Source: Polyangia bacterium (GTDB lineage Bacteria; Myxococcota_A; Polyangia; Nannocystales; Nannocystaceae). Taken from it: a stretch of 64,000 nt of DNA. Where the stretch lies: contig JAUIKS010000029.1 in NCBI GenBank assembly GCA_030430565.1, positions 1 to 64,000 of the forward strand, read 5' to 3'. The first letter of the stretch is position 1. Each line of letters opens with the position of its first letter. A program made the translations under genes and the position numbers. The notes beneath the pieces are model-generated. The model saw only the letters and a program-made list of their open reading frames with translations. It searched no databases and was not told the origin of the DNA. Shown piece after piece: positions 33,103 to 42,574 of the stretch.

Positions 33103-35313
33103 TCACGCGTCATCCTCGATTCGCCACGAGAACCTCCAGCGCACGCGGATCGGTCGTTCGGGGTCGGTATCGCCGGCCTCGTCGATCTCGGCCTCGCCAG
33201 CGAGCTCGCCTCCCCTTCGTCGCGTGCGTCGAGGCGCTATCCTCGTGTCAGGAGCGCTCGCGTCCGCGATCTCCGACGCGGCTGCGTCCTCCTCGGGTGA
33301 CGCCACGTCGACGGACGCAGCGCCCGGTGGCGGCGCCTCGGTCGCAGCATCAGGCTGCGGAGCGCGCTCACTCGCCGCGGCCTGCTCGATCGGCGCAGCG
33401 GCTGCAGCTGCGTCATCGGCACGATCAATCGACTCCGATCGCTCGACCGGCTTGGACTCGATCCCGTGCTCGGCCTGCTCGACCGACTCTGCGTGTTCCA
33501 ACCGCTCGGCCGCCTCAGCTCGTTTCACCTGCTCAACGGGCTGTGCGCCCTCCTGCTCAACGTGCTCATCGAGGTGATCGCGCTGTGCGGTCTCTTCCAC
33601 CACGTCGACCGGCGCTTCTTGTTCCACCTGCTCGACAGGCTCAGCAGTCGCCTGCTCGGCGTGCTCAACTCGCGCGACCTGCTCGACTTGTTCCGCCGAC
33701 TCGCCCCCAGCGCCTCGCTCGTGCGCCTCGGGCTCGGCCGCATCGTCATCCGCCTCGGCGGAGAACGACGAGGCCGGACCAGCCTTCTCCGCAGGCGTGT
33801 TGTCGGACTTCTCCGCCACGCTCTCGACCGTGATCGGCCCCCGTGGACGCGCGGCCTCGGCCTTCGATCGTGTTCTCGACTTCGCCGCGATCGGCAGCTT
33901 CGCCGCCGGGTCGCCGAGCAGGATGTAGCCCGCCAGGTCCTGTCGCACCATCCACAGGTGCCCCATCTGCGCTCGGGTCACCGGGCTCTTACGCCCCTTC
34001 ATCTTGGCCTCGGCGGCGAGGTCGTAGAGGTCGGTGAGTTCTTGGTTCTTGTCGTTGTAGAAGCGCATCAGCTCGAGCATCGCCATCCCGACCCGATCCC
34101 CGCGCAGCAGCGACTTGAGGATGTTGTAGAATTTGTCGGCGCGGCCCTTCTTCTTGCCCTTCCCCATCTCCGTGAAGCTGTAGGTCCACGCGAGATCGAG
34201 GTGACCCACGAAGGCGAGCGGGCCCTCGGGGCTGGCCAGCGCGGCCTGGGGCAGCGCCGCGATGAAGGGGCGCTGGTTGTCCTTGGGCAGGCTCTTGAGC
34301 ACCGACTCCGGACGCCCGCGGAACTGCCGGTCGCGGCTGAGCTGGTCGAGCCAGTGGTGGTACTTGCTGCGCTCCGGCGTGCCCGCGCCGAAGCACGCGA
34401 ACATGAACCAAATGCCACCTGGCACGAAAACCTGACGCTCGAGCTCGCGCGCGGGCAGGCTGCCCTCACGACCGAAGCTCATCGCCCCCTGCCCGCTCCG
34501 CTGCGCGCGGTTCGACCCCCAGCCGCGGCGCGGCGCGCCGCAGCCGTGGCTCATCGTGAACAACACGCCGGCCTCGAGCTCGGAGGCGGCGCTCAGCAGC
34601 TCGTCGGGCGAGGGCTCGTCCCGGTCGCCGATCTCGCTGATCTCGCCCGCGTTGAAGCGACCGGCCTCCTTCATGGCGCGGGCCTTCGCGACCACCGGCT
34701 CGATCAGGCCGCGGTAGCCGATGCGGGTCGCGGCCGTGCCGTCATGGACGCTGTAGAACAGCGACTTGCCCTGCTCGACCGGCAGCGGCGAGCGCTCCCA
34801 GTTCAGCAGCTTGTCGACGTAGGACTCGTAGCCCTCGGGGTCGCTGAACGCGAGCCGGCCGACGTAGCCCTCTCCCGCCTGCACCGCCTGCAGCTCGTAG
34901 GGCACCTCGTGCAGGTCGCCCAGGATCAGCTGGTAGCGCGGGATCAGGTCGGGGTCGTCGTCGTTGTAGACGCCCTGCCGCCAGCTCATCGCCTCCTCGG
35001 CGCTCATCCGCGAGGGCACGCGGTAGATCTTGAGTTCCTCCTCGAGCTGCTCGGCGCGGTGATCAATCAGCGGCTTGATCCGCGCGAGCAGCTCGTCGCC
35101 GCGCTTGCCCTCGGGGGCGATGACGCTCCAGCCCTGGGCGCCGACGTCGTTCCCAGAGGCGCCCGGGTCATAGAAGCTGTCCGCAGAGTCATCATCCCCG
35201 CGCTCGGGCTCTTGGTCGCCGGCCGCGTCCTGCGGCAGGCCGCCCTCGAGCACCGGCTCGTTGTCGTCCGCGTGCGCGAGCAGCAGGTTCAGGCCTTCAT
35301 CTTCCGCCGTCAT
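33103..35313 (-). CDS. Caspase-fold cysteine-peptidase-like protein with EQV-rich linker (paralogue 2, probable cargo)
   Basis: A 736-residue protein. The putative His is in FTMSHGCGAPRRGW (about residue 254) and the Cys in WFMFACFGAGTPE (about residue 304), followed by GPLAFVGHLDLAWTYSF. It is homologous to 25828-28041 over ~480 residues, but the tails differ completely. Here a ~210-residue acidic linker with many EQVEQ/VEHAEQ elements leads to a basic aromatic end, RVRWRFSWRIEDDA. That end resembles the C terminus of the M15 peptidase at 36925 (RLRWSVHWKIG). It is the last gene of the sheath operon. I infer a cargo or effector loaded through the C-terminal motif. Start ATG with GGAGAGGG upstream. 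Confidence 0.7.
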   Translation of the reverse strand: MTAEDEGLNLLLAHADDNEPVLEGGLPQDAAGDQEPERGDDDSADSFYDPGASGNDVGAQGWSVIAPEGKRGDELLARIKPLIDHRAEQLEEELKIYRVPSRMSAEEAMSWRQGVYNDDDPDLIPRYQLILGDLHEVPYELQAVQAGEGYVGRLAFSDPEGYESYVDKLLNWERSPLPVEQGKSLFYSVHDGTAATRIGYRGLIEPVVAKARAMKEAGRFNAGEISEIGDRDEPSPDELLSAASELEAGVLFTMSHGCGAPRRGWGSNRAQRSGQGAMSFGREGSLPARELERQVFVPGGIWFMFACFGAGTPERSKYHHWLDQLSRDRQFRGRPESVLKSLPKDNQRPFIAALPQAALASPEGPLAFVGHLDLAWTYSFTEMGKGKKKGRADKFYNILKSLLRGDRVGMAMLELMRFYNDKNQELTDLYDLAAEAKMKGRKSPVTRAQMGHLWMVRQDLAGYILLGDPAAKLPIAAKSRTRSKAEAARPRGPITVESVAEKSDNTPAEKAGPASSFSAEADDDAAEPEAHERGAGGESAEQVEQVARVEHAEQATAEPVEQVEQEAPVDVVEETAQRDHLDEHVEQEGAQPVEQVKRAEAAERLEHAESVEQAEHGIESKPVERSESIDRADDAAAAAAPIEQAAASERAPQPDAATEAPPPGAASVDVASPEEDAAASEIADASAPDTRIAPRRTRRRGGELAGEAEIDEAGDTDPERPIRVRWRFSWRIEDDA

Positions 35314-35339
35314 GTCCCTCTCCGTCCCTGTCCTGTTAA

Positions 35340-36881
35340 TCAGCTGTCACGCCCCGCGACGAAGCTCCCTCGCGCGCGATCCAGGTCGAGCGCGTAGGTG
35401 TCGTAGCTGCCCTTCTTGACGCTGCGCCGGCGGTCTTTGATCTTCTCGCGAAAGGCCTCCTCCAACGCCGGGTGGGCCTCCCAAGTCGCCGGATCGCGCA
35501 CCGCGAATTCCGGGTGTTCGGCCGCGAGCTCGGCGATGAACTCGTTGGACCAGCGGCGCACGTAGGCCGGCATCCAATTGCCGAGGCGGACGAGCAGCGC
35601 GAGCCCGTACTCGGAGGTCACGAAGTCCGAGGCCGGCGCGCCCGAGTGGTCGTCCGTCTTGCCGATGACGCGGTTGATCGCCGGCTTGAGGAAGACGTCG
35701 CGCCAGAACAGGCACTGCCCACAGGCGATCCCGACGTCGTTTCCCGCGAGCATCAGCGCGCCGACCAGGCGCGGCTGGGTTCGCAGGTAGGCCCAGCCGT
35801 GATCGCCCGCGTGCGCCTCGCCGTCGTCGCCGGTCACGACCACGTGCCAGCCCTTGCGCTGCTGGACGGCGCCGTCCTTGAAGTACGCATAGCGCCCGTG
35901 GGCGACATCGATCCCCTGACCCGCGAACCACCTGGCGTAGGCCTCGCGCGAGCGCGGGTCCTCCTTGAGGTAGCTGAGCAGCTTGGCGAGCGTGCCGGCG
36001 TGCCCGGCGAACTGCGCCATCCCCCACGAGACGATCTGGTTGTCCCAGGTGTTGACGGCGCCGAATTTTCCGCCCGACTCCTTGAGCGCGTTGGCCTTGA
36101 GGATGCCGATCTCGGAGCGGCTGTAGCCGGCGGCCAGTAAGACCTCGTCATCGACGACGCCCGCGACGCCGCCGCGGTAGCGACTGACGTTGTAGGGGTC
36201 GTCGCGCCCTCCCCGATCCTTGGCCCAGTAGCGGAAGCGGACCTCCTGCGCGCCGTCGGAGACCACATAGACGACGCCGCGCTTGGAGTCCTCAGTTCGG
36301 ACGCTCAGCGCGGCGCCCTCGGCAGCGACCGAGACCACGGGCTCGGAGGAGCTCGTCGGCTGCTGCGAGGGCGTCTCAGTTCGCGCCGCGCGCTCGGCCT
36401 CGCGATTTGTCGGCGCGCTCGTGTCGGTGGTGCGCTCGAGCGCGGCGATCGTGTTGGGCCCGATCCGTCCGTCGACCGACAGTCGCGGGTTGTCCTTGTG
36501 CAACTTCCGCGCGCGCCGCTGGAATTTTTTCAAGGCGACGCGGCTGCGGTACCCGAGCGCGCCGTCGACATCGAGCCGCGGCGCGATCAGGTACTGGAGG
36601 CAGCTCTGCACCCAGCGCTCGAGGCTCGAGTCGTCGGGCTCGAAGACATCGAAGGACGCGACCTCGGGCGCGCTCTCCAGCTCGTACTCGTCGTCGAGCG
36701 CGTCGAGCTCGAGCAGCGGGTCGAGCTCCTCAAGCTCCCCCTCCGTCGAGCCAGCCTGGGCGTCGGGGTCGACGTAGAACATCAACGCGTCACCGTCAAA
36801 GTCATCGACCGTGACGCCAACCCCGTCCGGCATCGCTCCCTCTGTCTCGCTCGCCGCATCTTCAAATTCTTCGATCGTCAT
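35340..36881 (-). CDS. Peptidoglycan-binding, lysozyme-like hydrolase (probable cargo)
   Basis: A 513-residue protein from the ATG at 36881 (GGGAGCGGAG upstream). It has an acidic N-terminal ~85 residues, then a PG_binding_1 domain (about 100-160: LDVDGALGYRSRVALKKFQR and LSVDGRIGPNTIAALERT) and a linker. A lysozyme/chitosanase-like catalytic region (about 240-470) follows, with KANALKESGGKFGAVNTWDN and SWGMAQFAGHAGTLAKLLS; the Glu in KESGG is a candidate acid. There is no signal peptide, as expected for a protein delivered by a particle or acting as a tail lysin. It lies between the M15 peptidase and the caspase-like gene. Confidence 0.72.
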   Translation of the reverse strand: MTIEEFEDAASETEGAMPDGVGVTVDDFDGDALMFYVDPDAQAGSTEGELEELDPLLELDALDDEYELESAPEVASFDVFEPDDSSLERWVQSCLQYLIAPRLDVDGALGYRSRVALKKFQRRARKLHKDNPRLSVDGRIGPNTIAALERTTDTSAPTNREAERAARTETPSQQPTSSSEPVVSVAAEGAALSVRTEDSKRGVVYVVSDGAQEVRFRYWAKDRGGRDDPYNVSRYRGGVAGVVDDEVLLAAGYSRSEIGILKANALKESGGKFGAVNTWDNQIVSWGMAQFAGHAGTLAKLLSYLKEDPRSREAYARWFAGQGIDVAHGRYAYFKDGAVQQRKGWHVVVTGDDGEAHAGDHGWAYLRTQPRLVGALMLAGNDVGIACGQCLFWRDVFLKPAINRVIGKTDDHSGAPASDFVTSEYGLALLVRLGNWMPAYVRRWSNEFIAELAAEHPEFAVRDPATWEAHPALEEAFREKIKDRRRSVKKGSYDTYALDLDRARGSFVAGRDS

Positions 36882-36924
36882 CCGCTCCGCTCCCTTCCCG
36901 CGTCCTACGCCAACAACACGCCCG

Positions 36925-37719
36925 CTAGCCGATCTTCCAGTGAACCGACCAACGCAGCCGGAAGTCACCGACGGTCTCGATCTCGCCGCCGATTTGGCCG
37001 ACGTTTGGCGTGTCCGGCGGCGTCGCTGCTGCGGACGCCTGCGCGGCGACTTGCGCCGGCGCGTCATCACCGGCTTCGTCCTCGGTCGGTTCCTCGCCGT
37101 CGCCCTCGCCGACGAAGGCGGAGACCTCGTTCAAGCTGTCCTCGTCCTCGATGATCCCGTAGAAGTCGTCCTCCTCATCCGAGAACGAGAGCACCCCCTC
37201 TAGGTCGTCATCGCCGAGGTCCGCCGGGTCGCCGGTCTCCCAAGCCTTCTTGCTGATCGTGAACTCCCAGTGCCAGGGCTCGCGCTTGTAGGGGTGAAAC
37301 CCGAAGCGGTACGCGTTCTCGACCAACCACTTGTGCAGCGGCGTCTCGCGCTGCTTCTTCGCGGTACGTCGGCTGGGCTCGAGACCTCCGACGCCGAAGT
37401 CGACCGCAAGCCCGGTCTCGTGCGGGGAGTTGTAGGCGACCCACTTGCGGCCCTCGCGGACCGAGCCGTACTTGCGGATCATCGTCTCCTCGAAGTGCTC
37501 CCACGACCTCCAGCGGTGACGACGCCACGCGGACGCGGCCTTCAGCTCGATCCCGAGTTCCGCCTTCGCCTCCTCGGCCATCTTGTGGAACGCCGCTGCC
37601 GCGAGCTTGTGCAGCTTCATCGGCTTGCGTCGTGTCGACGGAATCTCGGCCAACAGCGGCGAGTTGCGGGGCAGCACGCCGTACTTCTTCACGCGGACGC
37701 GTTTCTCTTCGTAGCTCAT
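36925..37719 (-). CDS. M15 (VanY-type) peptidoglycan peptidase with acidic linker (probable cargo)
   Basis: A 264-residue protein. SPHETGLAVDFGVGG and EPWHWEFT give the zinc ligands and catalytic residues of M15 D-Ala-D-Ala/L-Ala-D-Glu peptidases (His and Asp in the first motif, His in the second), preceded by an Arg-rich helix. After residue ~165 comes an acidic linker (SDEEDDFYGIIEDEDS), then Ala/Thr/Pro, and finally RLRWSVHWKIG, matching the end of the caspase-like protein at 33103. There is no signal peptide. It probably cleaves peptide cross-links to let the tail through the wall, or is a delivered effector. Confidence 0.82.
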   Translation of the reverse strand: MSYEEKRVRVKKYGVLPRNSPLLAEIPSTRRKPMKLHKLAAAAFHKMAEEAKAELGIELKAASAWRRHRWRSWEHFEETMIRKYGSVREGRKWVAYNSPHETGLAVDFGVGGLEPSRRTAKKQRETPLHKWLVENAYRFGFHPYKREPWHWEFTISKKAWETGDPADLGDDDLEGVLSFSDEEDDFYGIIEDEDSLNEVSAFVGEGDGEEPTEDEAGDDAPAQVAAQASAAATPPDTPNVGQIGGEIETVGDFRLRWSVHWKIG

Positions 37720-37723
37720 GTCT

Positions 37724-38530
37724 TCAGCTCTCCTGGGGCTGTGGTTGAACGATTTTTTTTTCCTCTGTCACCGCGCCGCGGTCGCGGACGACGACCATTC
37801 GAATCGACGCTGGCTGATCGCTCGCGGCGAGCACGACCCGCTGCTCGAGCACCCCCTCGACCTCGAACACGAGGGTTGATGCAAAGCGCAGCGCCCGCTC
37901 GGGCTGCTCTCTCCGCGTCGTCGAGACCCAGCGCGCGCGCGCATCGAGCAACCGCAGCGTCACGCCGGAGTTGGCGGGCGCGCGGCCTTCGAGGATCGGC
38001 ATGACGACCGACGCGCGCAGCATCGCCGCGCAGACCGAGCCGACGACCGCGTCGAGGCGATCGCGCGCCGCCGTCATCACGGTCGCGGAGATCGTGGCGA
38101 CGCAGCGATCACGCGCCAGCAGACCGCGACCGCGAGAGCCCTGGACGCGCGCGAGCACAGCGTCCGGCGGCGGGCGGCGCAGCGTGATGACCCGGCCCGC
38201 GCGCGTGTAGTCGTCCTCGGGCCGAAGGGTCACCCCAGGTGGCGACTCGAGCGCGAGCAGCGGGCCGTCGCGGGTGTCGGGAAGTTCGAACTCGAGCGAG
38301 TCGGCCTTCGCGTCCCACACGTGCACGAGGACCATGTGCACAGGGCCGAGCCGCCGCTCTCGCGCATCGGGGTCGGCTCGCCGCGTCAGCTCGAGGCCCT
38401 CGCCCACAACCTCGACCACGGCCTCAACGCCGTCGTGCGCGCCGCGGTGGCGCCCGCGAACCACGAGCACGCCGCTGTCGAGCTCGTCGTCGACGATGTC
38501 GTGGAAGTAAGCCTCGAGGGTGGCGAGCAT
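37724..38530 (-). CDS. Structural protein of unknown role, tail-terminator-like position
   Basis: A 268-residue protein. The opening helix (LATLEAYFHDIVDDELDSG) is followed by a beta-rich body with no enzyme motif. A bulk hydrophobic stretch is not present. It lies between the uncharacterised 38540 gene and the M15 peptidase. Contractile systems usually need a terminator/cap protein, and the short-N-helix plus beta layout would suit one, but this is a guess from context. Confidence 0.55.
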   Translation of the reverse strand: MLATLEAYFHDIVDDELDSGVLVVRGRHRGAHDGVEAVVEVVGEGLELTRRADPDARERRLGPVHMVLVHVWDAKADSLEFELPDTRDGPLLALESPPGVTLRPEDDYTRAGRVITLRRPPPDAVLARVQGSRGRGLLARDRCVATISATVMTAARDRLDAVVGSVCAAMLRASVVMPILEGRAPANSGVTLRLLDARARWVSTTRREQPERALRFASTLVFEVEGVLEQRVVLAASDQPASIRMVVVRDRGAVTEEKKIVQPQPQES

Positions 38531-38539
38531 GATCAGGGT

Positions 38540-40144
38540 TCAGGTGCCGGGAAACTCAAAGGTGCGCGTGGTCGGCTTGGAGCGAAGATCGAGATCGGCG
38601 AGCGTGACCGCCCCCGCGAGCGGCGCGCGGAGCTCGAGCACGAAGGGCTCGGAGGAGGCCGCGCTGAACTGCAGCTCGGTGAGCGAGACTCGAACCGCGT
38701 CCTCCTCGTCCATCGACAGCGACACGCGTCGGCTGCCCCGCGTCAAGGTGAGCGTCGGCTGGGGCGGGAGCGCGGCCGTGACCCGTAGTCTCGCGCGCGC
38801 GGAGGCGGAGGCCTCGCGTTTGTCCACGGGCAGCCTCCGCTCGCGCCACGTCGGCTCCTCGACCACGCGGTGCAGCGCGCGAGGGGTCTCGCGGTCGTCG
38901 AGCTCTATAGGGTCGAGCGACCAGAGCAGGTCGCCCTCATCGACCGCGAGCACGACCCACGCCGCGTGACCGGCGAGCGCCTCCGCGAGCGCGTCGGGCA
39001 GCTCGACGCCGCGCCACGCCGCGGGCCACGGGCGCGCGTCCTCGTGCTCGATCACGAGCTCAAGGGAGCCCTCGGGGAGCGAGTGCTCGTCGGGTTGACC
39101 GTCACGGTCGAGATGCAGACGTACCGATGCCTTCACGCGGGCGGAGAGCGGGCGCAGGTAGAGCTCGACCGCGACGACGCGCGCCCCCGTCGGGCTCCTG
39201 GGTAGGCGCTGCGCGGCGAAGCTCCCGGGCCCACCGCGGTGCGCGATCGCGGCGGCGGACGGGCGCGCCGTCGTGATGACGCGTTCGCTGTTGAACTCGC
39301 TGCGGAGGCTGAAGGCGAGGCTGCTGGGGACGCCGCTCAGCGCCGGGAGCGGCATTCGCGTGGTCCGGTCCGGCGCGAGCGTGAGCTGCTGCTCTGCTTG
39401 GCCGTTCGGCCAGGTCCGGACGCGCTCCGAGATGTCGAGCGTGAACTGCACGCGCTTCAGGTGGCCAGGCGACGACGATCGCAGCAGGAGCCGCGTCGGC
39501 CCCGGCTCAGCCCGCGCGTCTCGGAGCGCTGCGAGCAGCCGCTCGCGGACGATCCACGGCGCGCCGGCTGCGAGCGCGGGGTCTCGGCGCGCGAACGCAG
39601 CGCTCTCGTCGAGGCTGAGCTCGAGGTCCAGCGGTCGCGCCTGCGCCTCGAGCGTGAGGTTGTTGACCGCGACCGTCGCCGGCGTCGGCTCGTCTTCGCC
39701 GGGCCGAACGAACTCGACCAGCAAGCGCCTGGCCTTCAGGGCCGGTAGCTGGACCACGTCATTCAACGGGAGCAGCTCGACGCCGGGCGCGTACCACGGT
39801 CCGCCGTCGGAGAGCTTGAGCCGCGCGCGGAGACTCGCGTCGCCAGCGTCGACGCGGATCGAAACGAGGGCGCGACGCGACCGCCAGTCGGCCGCGACCC
39901 ACTGGACAGCTTGTGAAGGGAGCCCTGAGCCGGCGCTCGTCTCGATGTCCACGCGCTCCGACGAGATCGTGACGCGCGCGCTCGCGTCGGGCTCGTGGAG
40001 CTCGAGCGTGGCGTCCTCAACGGTGACGTGCGCGGGGATCGAGAGCGCGAGCGTGAGCCCATCGAGCCCGACGTCGAGCGGCGCGCCCCGATCGAGGGCG
40101 ACCCGCGCGCCTGCGCGCCGCACCGAGACCTCTACATCCGTCAT
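38540..40144 (-). CDS. Large beta-rich protein of unknown function in the tail operon
   Basis: About 534 residues from the ATG at 40144 (GAGGGG 10 nt upstream); a GTG at 40150 is an alternative. It has multiple beta-sandwich-like segments (VTVEDATLELHEPDASARVT; LELSLDESAAFARRD; LTLTRGSRRVSLSMDEED). No motif is recognised. It follows the fibre gene, so it may be an adhesin or a fibre-associated structural protein. Confidence 0.55.
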   Translation of the reverse strand: MTDVEVSVRRAGARVALDRGAPLDVGLDGLTLALSIPAHVTVEDATLELHEPDASARVTISSERVDIETSAGSGLPSQAVQWVAADWRSRRALVSIRVDAGDASLRARLKLSDGGPWYAPGVELLPLNDVVQLPALKARRLLVEFVRPGEDEPTPATVAVNNLTLEAQARPLDLELSLDESAAFARRDPALAAGAPWIVRERLLAALRDARAEPGPTRLLLRSSSPGHLKRVQFTLDISERVRTWPNGQAEQQLTLAPDRTTRMPLPALSGVPSSLAFSLRSEFNSERVITTARPSAAAIAHRGGPGSFAAQRLPRSPTGARVVAVELYLRPLSARVKASVRLHLDRDGQPDEHSLPEGSLELVIEHEDARPWPAAWRGVELPDALAEALAGHAAWVVLAVDEGDLLWSLDPIELDDRETPRALHRVVEEPTWRERRLPVDKREASASARARLRVTAALPPQPTLTLTRGSRRVSLSMDEEDAVRVSLTELQFSAASSEPFVLELRAPLAGAVTLADLDLRSKPTTRTFEFPGT

Positions 40145-40167
40145 CGTCACCAGACCCCTCGCGCGCC

Positions 40168-41130
40168 CTACGAATCGAGGAGGTCAAAGCCGATGGCGAT
40201 GAAGTGAAAACGCCTACGCCCTGGACTCGAGCTCGATGGACTGTTGCCGGTTACGCAGAAGAAGCCTGTTCGCGAGACCGCGGCGATCCAAGCTGTCGTG
40301 TTGTTCGTAAAGTTCCCGCTGCCATTCTTCGAATCGCCGTCGTAGCCCTGCGGCGTAACGACGACCGTGGGTGGCTCCACGAAGTGTTCATTGAACGAGA
40401 TCTCGTAGCGACCCTCTTCGAACATCCGCGAGTTGAAACCAGCGCTTCGAAAAGGGCTGCCGCCTGCGGTCACTCCGCCGTGCACAACCCGAACGCCCCA
40501 TTGACGCGGGATGTGCTTGCTCCCCGTGAACACAGGCAGCTCGTTGATCTCGACGCGGCCGTTGTCGTGGATCATCAGACGATCGCGAACATGCACGTTG
40601 TCCGGGCTGTCTATGCGAACCTTGCGGATCCGGAACGACCGATCGTTCAGAAGACCTGTCTCGTAGAACACCCCGTCCTCGCGCCCCTGAAAGCGCCCGA
40701 ACTGCATGATCGCGCGCCCCATCTCCTCGTCGCCGCTCCACGCGGCGACGGGCTCGCGAAAGAACGCGTTGGCGCGGGTGAAGCGGTGCGCCCCGTGCAG
40801 CCGCGCCACGCCGTCGTCACTGATCTCGAGCGGCGCCTGCTCTCCCACGCGCACGCGGAGCTGCTTGGTCGACAGCGCCTTGATCGACAGCGTCGACTCC
40901 CCGTCGATGGCCTCGCCCGTCAGCTTCATGCCCTTGTCCGGCTCGCCGCTGTGGGTGTGCGTGGTGATGTGCTTGCGGATCGCGAGCTGCATCCCGTTCC
41001 AGTCCTGCGCGAGGATCGGATCGCCGGGGCTCGCGGGCTTGTACGCGCCCGTGCCCGCGTCTGCGCCCTGCGCATCGCCCTGCCCCTCGCTGCTGCTCGC
41101 CGCCGGAGTCTCGTTGCTCTTATCCGTCAT
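40168..41130 (-). CDS. Tail-fibre-like protein
   Basis: A 320-residue protein from the ATG at 41130 (GAGGAGG 9 nt upstream); it overlaps the end of the upstream gene by 11 nt. The N terminus is low complexity. HITTHTHSGEPDKGMKLTGE resembles the H-T-H-x-G stretch common in tail-collar and short-fibre proteins. The C terminus (FNEHFVEPPTVVVTPQGYDG, then FHFIAIGFDL) resembles an H-type lectin/fibre knob strand pattern. It is positioned directly after the baseplate tail-end gene, the usual place for a receptor-binding fibre. Confidence 0.65.
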   Translation of the reverse strand: MTDKSNETPAASSSEGQGDAQGADAGTGAYKPASPGDPILAQDWNGMQLAIRKHITTHTHSGEPDKGMKLTGEAIDGESTLSIKALSTKQLRVRVGEQAPLEISDDGVARLHGAHRFTRANAFFREPVAAWSGDEEMGRAIMQFGRFQGREDGVFYETGLLNDRSFRIRKVRIDSPDNVHVRDRLMIHDNGRVEINELPVFTGSKHIPRQWGVRVVHGGVTAGGSPFRSAGFNSRMFEEGRYEISFNEHFVEPPTVVVTPQGYDGDSKNGSGNFTNNTTAWIAAVSRTGFFCVTGNSPSSSSPGRRRFHFIAIGFDLLDS

Positions 41131-42574
41131 GGTGCGAATCCTCCTCGTCGGGCGCGACTTCCTCGTCGTTGTCCACGGCGTCCTCCTCGACACCTCCTCC
41201 GCGGGCGCGCGCTGACCCAAACAGCGCCGCGTCGAAGCGACGCGCGCCGAAGGGGCCGCTGGCGTAGAAGCGCGGGTCGTCCGCGCTGATCTGCTCGTGC
41301 AGGTGCAGCGATCCGCCCCGCGTGATCTCGTCGTGCGCCTCCACGCGCTCCGTCATCGCTATGTCGATCGTCGACGCGAGCTCGTCGTGGAGCGCGAGCG
41401 TCTCCTGCATCGTCGGCAGCGCGATCGTCAATAGGCCCTGCACGCCGGCCGCGCGCCCGTAGTCGATCGCGCGCTGCAGCCCGCGGGCTAGCGACGAGAG
41501 GTCGCCGCGGAGGTGCTTCGGCACGAAGGCCGGCGCGCGCAGCTCAAAGCAGGCCGCGCGAGACTCCTCCCAGCGCAGCTCTAGATCGATCGGCGAGTCG
41601 GAGGCCTTCGCCACCGTTGGTGTGGGAATCCTCGAGCGCTCAGACCAGAACGACAGGTACTTGAGCAGCGTCGCCGGGGCGATCGGCTTGTACTCCCAGT
41701 GGCTCTCGCCGACCGGCAGCGGCGGGAGGTTGGCGCCTGCCTCGAACACGGAGAAGCGCGCCCCCGCTTGGAGCACGCGACCGCGGAGCTTTCGCGCGAA
41801 GCGAAAGCGGGCCTCCGGCTCGTTGAAGGTCACCGGGTTGTAGACGAGCACCGGCGCGTCAGCTCGTCGGCCGTCGCGCAGCGGCGGTTGGCGGTGACGC
41901 AGCACGAGCTGCTCGCCGGCCCCCAGCGCGCCCACGTAGAGCACCCGCAGGTCGCTCTCGAGATGCACGACCTGGGGGAGGACGAGGGCCTCATGGGCCG
42001 TGATGTGAATTTCGGGCTTCGCGGGGTCCAGGCCCGTGTTGCGCGCCTCGAGGCGCCCGGCCGGCCCGAGCGTAGCCTCGGCGCGCGCTGGCCCGCGCGG
42101 GTTGTCGATCAGCTCGAGTCGCACGGGCTCCGGGCCGCGCGCTCCCTTCGCGGTGAACTCCGCGACCGCCGTCTCCCCCACCCAGAAAATCCGAGGCGAA
42201 TCTTCAGGCAGGTAGACCGCCGCCGCGAGCTGCAAGATCGCCGAGGCCGTGGTCAGCCCCTCGCGGTGGAGCTCGATCTCGCCGCGTAGCCGGCGACGAA
42301 AACCCGCGCTCGCCTCGCCGGGGAGCGGCTCAACGCCGAACAGGCCCGCGAGCATCCCGAGCTCGGTCGCTACCTTGCCGTCGATCTCGCCTTCGGCGCG
42401 GGACCAGCCGCGCGCGAGCCGGTACCAGCGCGCGCGGAGCAGGTACACGAGGCCCTGCTCCGCGCTCGTCAGCTCACCGGCGAGACCGGCGAACAGCCGC
42501 TGGATGTTCGCGCCGCCACGCAGCGCCAGCGGCAGCTGCTCGAGCATGCGAGCTGCACGACGCTCGGGCCTCAC
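41120..42574 (-). CDS. Baseplate tail-end protein (gpI/Afp12-like by position)
   Basis: A 484-residue protein from a GTG overlapping the baseplate J stop (GTGA). The N-terminal part (YLLRARWYRLARGWSRAEGE, then LGMLAGLFGVEPLPGEASAG) is helical and FRRRLRGEIELHREGLTTAS follows. The C terminus is acidic (EEDAVDNDEEVAPDEEDS). In contractile tails the gene after baseplate J is the gpI/Afp12-type wedge protein. Sequence support is weak; the call rests on order. Confidence 0.6.
   Translation of the reverse strand: MRPERRAARMLEQLPLALRGGANIQRLFAGLAGELTSAEQGLVYLLRARWYRLARGWSRAEGEIDGKVATELGMLAGLFGVEPLPGEASAGFRRRLRGEIELHREGLTTASAILQLAAAVYLPEDSPRIFWVGETAVAEFTAKGARGPEPVRLELIDNPRGPARAEATLGPAGRLEARNTGLDPAKPEIHITAHEALVLPQVVHLESDLRVLYVGALGAGEQLVLRHRQPPLRDGRRADAPVLVYNPVTFNEPEARFRFARKLRGRVLQAGARFSVFEAGANLPPLPVGESHWEYKPIAPATLLKYLSFWSERSRIPTPTVAKASDSPIDLELRWEESRAACFELRAPAFVPKHLRGDLSSLARGLQRAIDYGRAAGVQGLLTIALPTMQETLALHDELASTIDIAMTERVEAHDEITRGGSLHLHEQISADDPRFYASGPFGARRFDAALFGSARARGGGVEEDAVDNDEEVAPDEEDSHHDG

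Noticed and set aside
33466..35397. 643-codon plus-strand frame opposite the caspase-like gene
   Set aside because: It is an antisense shadow of a well-supported gene in high-GC DNA, with no recognisable domain. The same holds for 46859-48457 (+) and 59877-61472 (-).
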